A stretch of DNA of 64,000 nt. It comes from Dipteris shenzhenensis. Its lineage: Eukaryota; Polypodiophyta; Polypodiopsida; Gleicheniales. The stretch lies in NCBI GenBank assembly GCA_047967505.1, contig CM106538.1, one strand, 5' to 3'. Below are positions 55,959-64,000 of the stretch, piece after piece; the first letter of the stretch is position 1; the number at the start of each line of letters is the position of its first letter. The notes beneath the pieces were generated by a model, which was not told the DNA's origin, did not search any database, and saw only the letters and a program-made list of their open reading frames with translations. Position numbers and translations under genes: made by a program.

Positions 55959-57653
55959 TAGGGCCCCAACAAGGGAAGATACATGAGAGACTCTCAGTGC
56001 ACAATAATGAGATACATGAGACAAAGAGAGAAGAGAAATAATAACCATGTCTTGGTTGCATTGCATGAATCATTAGTGTGCATATATATAGACATGATCA
56101 CACCCTTTCGTGCCACACACACATGCCCCTTGGCATCTCTACTTAAGGATAAACCCGTGTGTTTATGCCTTAACACATGGCACTCACGGTGGGTTGTGTG
56201 AATACACAGTGCGCAAGTATCTCCTAGGTAAAAGCCAAATGCCTAAGATAGGTGCAAGTGTGTATACAAAAGAGTACAATTGTTTTAGGCATAGCCGAGG
56301 CAGAGAACCTATGAGTGCATAAGTGATTACAATGTTACAAGTTTCCAAATAGAAGAATAGTATGGAGTGTTGCACTCAAAGAAGCTTAAACAATTGCAAT
56401 GCCGATTGCCACCAAGATAACCACATGTTTCAATGAGTCAAACACCAAGTGTAGGCACTCCATCCGCTCTTGATGTCGGTATGGCCCTAACATGGTATCC
56501 ACCTCCATGCAAACATTTTATCTTTGCTAGAGCACTTTAAAGAAGTATTGTAGTAGTAATGTCCAGACAGCTTCTCATAGTAGCACCCTCGAACTCAACA
56601 TCCATCAATGTGTACATCAATTGATCGACCACCTTGCAACACACTATGCAAGCTCTCTTAGTATTGGACATCCCCTATTGTTGCTACCATGGACACATGA
56701 TCATAGACACTTGGCTCCATAGGACGCCCTGCTCGTTGGGATTTGATGCTGCATGGAGATAGGTTAAGACCCTCATGGGCTCCATCCTTGAATAACTCCA
56801 CTCATGTTAGTGCTATGTTGCTAATCAAACTTCACACCACAACCACATAACCAACTTATTGCTTTCCAGGTGAATTACTACATTAATTAGAATCTTAAAT
56901 CTTGCATTTCCCTTCAAATCACAATAAGCACCACAAGTCTACATGTTGGTCAATGAACTTGAAGGCGGGGAGGTTGTCGAGGATGGCAAAAATAGATATG
57001 TTGCTTGCTCGTTTCTCCAACAGACAGCTTGCATGCGTTGACTACAAAGCACAAATGGATGGGACTATTGATAAGGATCTTCTGCACACCCCTTGTAGCC
57101 TTGCCCTCATCTTTCCTCTGTTGTTCGTTTTCTCTCACCAGCCAATACCCTGCATAAGCATGAGCAACCTCCATTGTTCATTGGTTCTCCCCAACCAATC
57201 CTCCACATAAAGCATCTTTAGGAAATCACCCGCAACCATCGAGATATCCTGCTACTCCCATATCTCATTGCGAAATTCTCGAGAACATACGATCGTCCAA
57301 GATCAAACGTTGTTGCTCGTTCCAGATGCCCTTTGCTGGTTCTTGACTTGCATGGCATACGCATAGGCAGCTCCTTTGCTCCTCATGCCCAGCCCTCTTC
57401 ATCACCAACAAAGTTATGTGCATAAGATTATAGTGGTATAGTAATGTTTCAACTTTGTGATCGCCATATGTTTGGGCCTGAGGCCCCAACAGGGGAAGAT
57501 ACATGAGAGACTCTCAATGCACAATAATCATATACACGAAACAAAGAGGGAAGAGGAATAATAACCATGTGTTGGTTGTGGTGCATGACTTGATAGTGTG
57601 CATATACATAGAGATGATTGCACGCTTCCATTCCACATACACACATGCCCCTT
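55959..57653 (+). mobile_element. Small LTR-flanked non-coding element inside LINE (TRIM/LARD-like candidate)
   Basis: Direct repeats at 55959-56138 and 57479-57653 start GGGCCCCAACAAGGGAAG and AGGCCCCAACAGGGGAAG and are highly similar over about 175 bp (ATACATGAGAGACTCTCA shared). In the left copy the sequence continues to CCCTAACA at 56492, followed by TGGTATCC, a shortened primer-binding motif, so the left LTR may be 534 bp. The interior (56501-57478) has no coding motif. The right LTR is cut at 57653, where LINE sequence resumes. This fits a short non-autonomous LTR element, though a simple segmental duplication cannot be excluded. Confidence 0.55.
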
Positions 57654-58505
57654 GGACAGGACATCTACTTCCTCAAAGTTGATTTTGACAAGGCTTATGA
57701 CAAGATTGAATGGGACTTTCTTGTACAGTCACTCCAAGACCTAGGACTAGGTTAAAAAAATTACCCTTTGTCAAACTCCTATTAACAAATGCCTCAACCA
57801 AGGTATGTGTTAATGGGGAAATGACAAAATCCTTTAGCCTTAAAAGGTTAATCAGACAAGGCTACCCTCTTGCCCCACTTCTTTTTGCTATTGCAGTGCA
57901 CTCTCTTGGTTGGCTAGCTGCTAAAAGAGTAGTCTCAAACTGGTTCTATCAAAATAATTGAATTCCCCCCAGGTGAGCAATTGGTCACCCAATAGTTTAT
58001 TGATTATAGTGACCTCACTCCAAAGAACACAGAGCAAGATGTATCAGGAGTGTTGGATTACCTCACTATGTTGTATAAAGCCTCAAGAACAGTGATTAAC
58101 CACTCCAAAATTGGCTATGCCACTTTGTTCGGCAAGAATCAGAAGTTGCTAGAACAACTTGGGTGCAACAAAATCCCAAGAGGGACTATTTTCAAGCTCC
58201 TACGTATCCCCATGGGATTTGATGTTTCTATGAAGGATAGGTGGGACTGGTGCTTCTATAAGTTCAAAAGCAAGGTTGAGAAGTGGAGAGGGTACCAAGC
58301 CAACCACTACATTTATCCAATGGCTATCTTTTCTCTCTCCTATTCGTGTTCATCTAAGGCAGGGCTGGAAAAATTCTCCAAAATTTGTAGATCCTTCTTG
58401 TGGGGAGTTAGAAATAGAGCAAGAGGAGGATCTCTAAGATTAGATGGGATTTCTTTTACTAGACCCAAAGATAAAGGAGGGCTAGGAGTTGTTGACATCA
58501 TCTAA
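57654..58505 (+). pseudogene. LINE reverse transcriptase fragment (plus)
   Basis: Frames read GQDIYFLKVDFDKAYDKIEW (first catalytic Asp), RLIRQGYPLAPLLFAIAVHS, then VTQ-FIDYSDLT where FADD is expected (the active site has decayed to IDYSD), TVINHSKIGYATLFG, LKLLRIPMGFD-like, KWRGYQANHYIYPMAIFSLS and FLWGVRNRARGGSLRLDGIS to TAA near 58503. This is the second half of a LINE RT. About 60 residues between the WRP block and DIYFLKVD are missing across the insertion. Confidence 0.88.
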
Positions 58506-59799
58506 GCCTTTGCTTACAAGCTATCAGCATTTGATTTCATCATGCATTCATTACATAGATATTGTATCACATGATCATACATACAATTCATTTTATGTAT
58601 ACATGACACATAAAACATGCTTAAATAAATGTGAATGTGCATGCATGCACAACACTGCATGATGGAATACATTTCATTTCATAATGTACTCATTGCATAG
58701 GTAATACTGGAGTGCGAATACTCTCCATTTTACCAATGGTAGTGGGTCAATACTAGTGGTGGCCCTCTAATTTGGATGTTTCCAATACGGATTGTTTATG
58801 ATTAAGTTTCTCTTACAAGTTCCCTTTTTTTAAAATCGGGGCTGCTGCTACAAATCGGCTCCACCCTACTGTGCACATCATAGCTACCTCCACCATGCCC
58901 CCCCCTCCCCCCTCTCGCCAAGAGAAGGTGTTGAGAATGTTGTAAATTGCTCCATTGCTCAAGATAGGGTTGATGAGCCAAACCGTAACACTAAGGGTTG
59001 AGAATACATATAGCCACTTTCTTTGGAATAACCCTTTTTTTCCAAGATAAAAGAATTAATAAAATGAATCAGTCCCTCACAAGCCTTCTGCGTGGAATGT
59101 GATGAGCTTGCATAAATACAATAGTACTTCGATGGGCAGTTGCAACAGCAGAACTTGCATAAATGAAACAATATTTTGATGGGCATTTGCAATATAGCAT
59201 GCCCATTTTAGGCTATCATTTCTTAACGGTGAGGATGGTAGGATTTCCCACTTAGGAGCTCCTTTTTCAAGGGGGGTCTCCAAAAATTATAAACATTGGC
59301 CACATGGGGAGATCCAAACCGTGCACAACCAACAAAGGAACCATGATAAAGCTTGGAATTTGCAATTTCCAATTAATGATGAAGCATGATATAACTTTAA
59401 ATATATATATAATTTCCAAAATATGAGGCATGATTTTGCATGGAAAGACCTTATGGACAAATTATATATATATATATAATTTCCAAAATATGAGGCATGA
59501 TTTTGCATGGAAATACCTTATGGACAAATTCTTTTGGATACAAGCTATGAATCCAATTGAACAATAATAATTTGATAGTTAAACTAGGCTTGCTCGCTGC
59601 CAGATATGTTAAGAGATTGGCACAAATGATAGCAAAATTCGTAAGGGCATGAGAGAAGAGAGTAAGTACGTAGATTCAAGATTAAAAGATATTGAACGTG
59701 GATAAAATATGTGTGAATGAGCCATCTTTACAAATATAAGAACCTGAAAAAAAAACTAAGGACAAAATTCATGCCTTGGGAGATAAAAGATCAAGTGTC
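58506..59799. other. Unassigned stretch
   Basis: No gene. Contains a C-run (58897-58913) and a 67-bp tandem pair at 59401. A short phrase at 59590-59720 may belong to the next LINE scrap. Confidence 0.35.
59401..59530 (+). repeat. 67-bp tandem pair with (AT)n
   Basis: AATTTCCAAAATATGAGGCA at 59411 and 59478; each unit begins with a TATATA run and ends CTTATGGACAAATT. Confidence 0.93.
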
Positions 59800-60062
59800 A
59801 AATGGTGAAATTAATGGTATTCAGCTCCCTTCAGGAAAGCATCTAGTGAACCAGCAATTTGTAGATGACACCACTCTCACCATCAGAAACATAGATGTAG
59901 ATATACAAAGAGCTCTGGAATGTATGAACATCTTCTGTATGGCATCTGGATCTAAAATAAACCACTCAAAAGCTGGGTATGCCCTGACAACTGTTGACCC
60001 CCAAAATCTTTAGGACCAGATGGGCTGTAAAAGAATTCCTCATGGGTAGATTTTCAAACTAT
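59800..60062 (+). pseudogene. LINE RT active-site fragment (plus)
   Basis: The frame reads SNGEINGIQLPSGKHLVNQQ, FVDDTTLTIRNIDVD (the FADD active-site block, Ala changed to Val), CMASGSKINHSKAGYAL and then, after a stop, KRIPHG and IFKLLGVPLR. The same family as 57654-58505, where INHSKIGYA and FKLLRIPMG appear. A separate copy or a displaced piece. Confidence 0.82.
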
Positions 60063-62091
60063 TGGGTGTTCCGTTAAGGATAGGGGAACCAATCAAGAAA
60101 TGCATAATAGTATGCATCATAAACATACAACTCAATCAATGGACATATGTATCAGACAATAGATGCCATCATCAACTCTCAACTACAACTTTCATGTTAA
60201 GTTCAACAAATATAGTGCGAGTTCAAGAAACTTTAACAATATTCAAGAAAGGACAACAATGAACAATCATAACTTTTCAAAACAACATTTATGCCAATCT
60301 CATAGAGAAGTAGCATCAATCACTACTTCAATATGCTTTTGATATTTCATCAAGTCAATTTCAAAGTGACATTGCATTAAGCACACAAGTATTAGATGAA
60401 ATTTTGTGACAAAGTTAACCGTGCAATCAACTCCAATAACAACAAAGAAGATTATTGAAAGAAATTCAGCAACAATCTCCTAATTAGATCCAAAAAGAAA
60501 GAAAAAAACTTTGAAGAGATGCAAAAAATTTCAAGTATCCACAGGCGATTCTACAACTCTTTTTGTTCTTCAAGCAATGGCTTATAAGAAATCATCTAGA
60601 TTGCACACAGTTTTTTTATTCTGACACTAATATGTGGTCATAACTTAGCAATGGTCCTATTTGACAACCTTCACCCCAAAAGAAGTCCACACGTGATTGC
60701 AAATCAAATTCTTCCAAGAGGGCAACATTATATCAATCATTGAAAAGATCAATACAAGATCTCTTATGATCTAGCATTAACAAGTCTTAGATCATTCAAT
60801 TATTTCATTCAAGCTTCATTAGAAAAGGAAAAGCAAAAAGGTTGTTGACATCTCTAGAACTTTCACTATATATGTCTAAATCTTTTTTACATCAACCTAC
60901 AACTTGAGAGGAGGCAACTGATGGTTAAGGTGTACTTTATGTTTATCAACTAGAAGTTTGTACATCTCGATATTCCACTACATCGTAGGCTCAAATTTTT
61001 AGGTTTTTCATATATCTTCTTTGTTGCCATAATACGTAACATGTTTTTTTATTTGAGAAGTCCAAAAATATATTTGTATATCACCTTCTACTTATCCATT
61101 ACAAGAGGGAGTATTAGAACATTGAAAAAATGAAAGCCACAATGGCTTAACATATAGACAATGGAAACGCAGTCCAATTTGCAATATGGAGGGTACAATG
61201 CAAGGCAATCCAAGGCCTACAGCTCAATGGTCACTCATGTCCCCTTAGGTCCTTTTAGGGACCGACCAGAGCCTTGGTGGCTAGGCGGCCTTAATCAATA
61301 TACGACCCAATGTGCACTTTACATGTGGCAAAAGCAAAGATGTTAGATTCTCTAACAAGATATCAAAGTGAGAGGAGTATACAACCAAAATGGGTTACTT
61401 ATACACTACATTGTAAAGGAAGGAAAATTCTATATACAAACAAGTGAGTGGATAAAGGTTGCCCATAGTCTAGTCCACTTGGGACATGTGGTCCACATAG
61501 GGCTTTAACACCTTATAGTGCAATTTACGTGCTTGGGAAATATGATCTAGTTGTAAGTGGAACTGAAATATAGCCACATGTAATGTTTTTTTAAAGGCAA
61601 ATGGTAGAAAATTAGATTCTCATTTGGGTTTGGGACAAAAAGCTGGGCGACCATGGCATTCTTTTTTTTTCTTTTTTTTAAAACTCTATATTAATCGCTA
61701 AAAGCTATCAAACTTCAAGAGCCTATATCTTTTGATTACAAATCCAAATCGGTAGCGTCATATAGCAATACCCAATCAAATGGCAAAACATGATTTAGAT
61801 ACTTATCATGTTTGTTGCTCTACTATTTAGTAAAGTTACATGAATCAAAATAAGCATTTTATGAAGTTATGGCTAATTTTCTCCACCAAATCTAGAGCAC
61901 CAATGATGATGTGAAGGGTAAAGCGAAGATTCGGTGTGCATCCTCAATAGGCGAACTTAGGGCATACATGAATGCCCAACACACCCATTCGCAATCCACA
62001 TGCAAACTCATGTTTGACCCAATGCCCGCTACCCCAGGTACCTACACACAACCAAAAGTTTTTGAACATGCAAGAGAATAGGAATGCTAGG

Positions 62092-62141
62092 CACGGGCTC
62101 CTACGTCATCTACAGACACGGGCTCCTACGTCATCTACAGA
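62092..62141 (+). repeat. 25-bp tandem pair
   Basis: CACGGGCTCCTACGTCATCT is repeated exactly at 62092 and 62117. Confidence 0.95.
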
Positions 62142-62263
62142 CTTGCATCAAAACAATAGATCACAGTGCATGTCAACGATGGTCCTCTTACCGGCTTGCA
62201 AACAATTGACAATAAGTTTCAAACAACAACAAAGCCAACACCCCAATCACATAATATCCAATA

Positions 62264-62475
62264 CAATTTCTTGAAAAAATTATCCAACTAAATCCAAAAA
62301 GCACTAGCACATGCAACTTTATTCCACATAATCGGTGGTTTCACAAGGCAACCATAATCGACATTAACATCCCAATCCAATTTCTTGAAAAAAAAATCCA
62401 AGGAAATAGAAAAAGCGTTTGCGCATGCAACTTTATTCCACATAATCGATGGTTTCACAAGGCAACTATATTCAA
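62264..62475 (+). repeat. 114-bp tandem pair
   Basis: CAATTTCTTGAAAAA begins units at 62264 and 62378; both contain GCAACTTTATTCCACATAAT and GGTTTCACAAGGCAAC. Confidence 0.93.
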
Positions 62476-62669
62476 CCTGAATACCCTCCTCTAAGCAATT
62501 AACTGAGCATGCATTCTATTGCCAGAGCTATAGAACACGTGTGGAGAATGTTCCATGTGCTTGGCAAGGGAGTGTGTGGTTTGGCATTAAATATTTGAGG
62601 GCCTTCTATGTGCCAAGGTTGGTGCACAATAGGGGAGACTTGAGGAGCACACCATTGCAATAAGGAGCA

Positions 62670-62755
62670 CACAATTGCAATAGCACACTCATTTTCAAGT
62701 CAATCAACACAATTGCAATAGCACACTCATTTTCATTCAAGTCAATCAACACAAA
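62670..62755 (+). repeat. About 38-bp tandem pair
   Basis: CACAATTGCAATAGCACACT occurs at 62670 and 62708, each followed by CATTTTCA and AAGTCAATCAACACA. Confidence 0.93.
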
Positions 62756-63851
62756 GCAATGGGGGTGACAACTAATGCTTAATCATGCCTTGTGGTGCCT
62801 TGTACCTACAAAACCCTTCGTATTCACACAAGTTAGAGGGAATCAAATCTCTGTGGTAAAGTTGTGTTGGGAGATGTTAGGAATTCATTCTAAAATGGCT
62901 TCTTATGGGGCATGGGGCTCAAGATTTGGGAGCAATTGAGTTGGGTGACGAGCATTGGATGCATTTAGCTGGTCTTGATTGAGTCTAATCACATCAATTC
63001 TATTTGGTGAGTTTGCATACATCCACTTCTCATCACTCTCTCCAACCAAGTGTATTGTATGGCCCACGTTCATGCTAATATACATCTAGATGAATCCAAG
63101 CACATGCACAAATTCATCCTCTAAAAACACAACACCTAGTGAAGTATGAGGGTCATGCTCATGCTAAAAGCTCACCTATTTGTTGTTGTAGGCATCAAAG
63201 ACTAGAAGCGATAAACTTTGAAGTTGGTACTTAAGGCACTCTAAAAATCCCCATTGACATTCATATATCAATTTTCAATGAAGATGCCCACTCTTTGGCT
63301 CTTCAAATTTGGCCCCTTCTCTCGAATGCCAAGTTTCTCATAACCATTGCTACTATGCACACATTATCATACAATTTCCAAACAATCTCAACCCACCCTT
63401 TTGGCATCAAACAAAATCAGCCTCAACACATTCAACCATCACATTGCGGAGTGCCCACACAAAGGCAAAGATGGCAGAGTTGGCATGCATGCTCAACAAA
63501 TGATGTCACCCTCTCAGGCTACCATGAAATAGAGTGCAACTGCAGAGGTTATGGGCCATGCAAAAAATGGGGTGCCCTTAGGAGAGCGCTCAAGGCATGA
63601 CCACTTTTGCCTTCAATGCCTATAACAAAGTCCCAGAATTTTGTTATGCAACAAACCAACCCTGTAGTTGGCCTTGCAATGCTGCAACTGAAAGTTGACA
63701 CAACACCGCTCTTTTAGCAACATTTAGAGCTCACTTCAGGTTGGCTAGCCTAAGCAATGCATTTGTGCTCGAAACCTCTTCACCAAGACACAATTACCCA
63801 CTCTTAAACATATAGAAGACAAGGCTGCAAATAGGTAAAAGATACACGCAT

Positions 63852-64000
63852 GCACGTGTAACAGCCGAGTGGATAACACCAGTCTAAGCTATGTCAATGC
63901 AAAAGCACTTGCTTTGCCTAGTTACTACATCAGGGACAATACAAGCAGGCACATGTAAAAGCTGAGCGGATAGCTACGCTAAACTATGTCAACGAAAAAG
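63852..64000 (+). repeat. About 97-bp tandem pair at right edge
   Basis: GCACGTGTAACAGCCGAGTG (63852) and GCACATGTAAAAGCTGAGCG (63949), both followed by GGATA and later CTATGTCAA(T/C)G(C/A)AAAAG. The second unit runs to the window edge. Confidence 0.8.

Larger units (their letters stand above)
60063..64000. other. 3.9 kb without recognisable genes
   Basis: A/T-rich DNA with many stops in all frames; longest frames are about 100 codons and have no motif. It holds four tandem duplications listed separately. Confidence 0.4.

Overview
The window reads as nuclear DNA of a land plant with a large, repeat-swollen genome. Evidence: one host gene with GT-AG introns and clear plant similarity (ALG6), Ty1/copia and Ty3/gypsy LTR retrotransposons primed by the plant-type TGGTATCAGAGC site, L1-type LINEs, a hAT fragment, MITEs, a SINE and long (GA)n tracts. 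The species cannot be named from sequence; the density of old nested elements and the large introns would fit a fern or gymnosperm (inference). No prokaryotic operon, CRISPR array, rRNA gene or complete tRNA gene was seen.

Layout. 1-11.3 kb: a LINE scrap, then a pol-less copia element whose 3' LTR was split by the best preserved element of the window, a 6.23-kb Ty3/gypsy chromovirus (3672-9901, 5-bp target duplication TACAG, LTRs about 99% identical). Its coding region is nevertheless damaged: an 82-bp tandem duplication, an in-frame TGA between gag-pro and pol, another TGA before the chromodomain, and YRDD at the reverse transcriptase active site. 11.3-25.1 kb: degraded copia fragments, including a copia LTR family that carries telomere-like repeats inside the LTR, a copia integrase remnant, a LINE 3' end, a gypsy gag-pro remnant, a GA-rich block and a copia RT/RNase H remnant with internal tandem duplications. 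Two copies of a foldback MITE lie at 12.1 and 25.9 kb. 26.2-31 kb shows no recognisable gene.

32.5-44.2 kb: the single convincing host gene, ALG6, seven exons encoding about 501 residues of the ER glucosyltransferase that adds the first glucose to the lipid-linked N-glycan precursor. All splice sites are GT-AG and all phases join. Intron 2 is 9.6 kb and holds LINE, copia, gypsy and hAT fragments; the other introns are about 70-150 bp.

44.2-64 kb: intergenic DNA with a nearly full-length degraded LINE (minus strand, 46.7-51.5 kb), a Cys-rich gene-like fragment of unknown identity (minus, 53.0-53.6 kb), and a second LINE (plus, 53.7-58.5 kb) interrupted by a copia fragment and by a small LTR-flanked non-coding element. 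The last 5 kb is A/T-rich with several short tandem duplications.

The elements do not form a pathway. They record successive nested insertions around one housekeeping gene. I did not find a convincing new multi-gene system; the more unusual items are the telomere-motif LTR family, the foldback MITE pair, the structural oddities of the gypsy element, the small LTR-flanked element inside a LINE, and the Cys-rich fragment.
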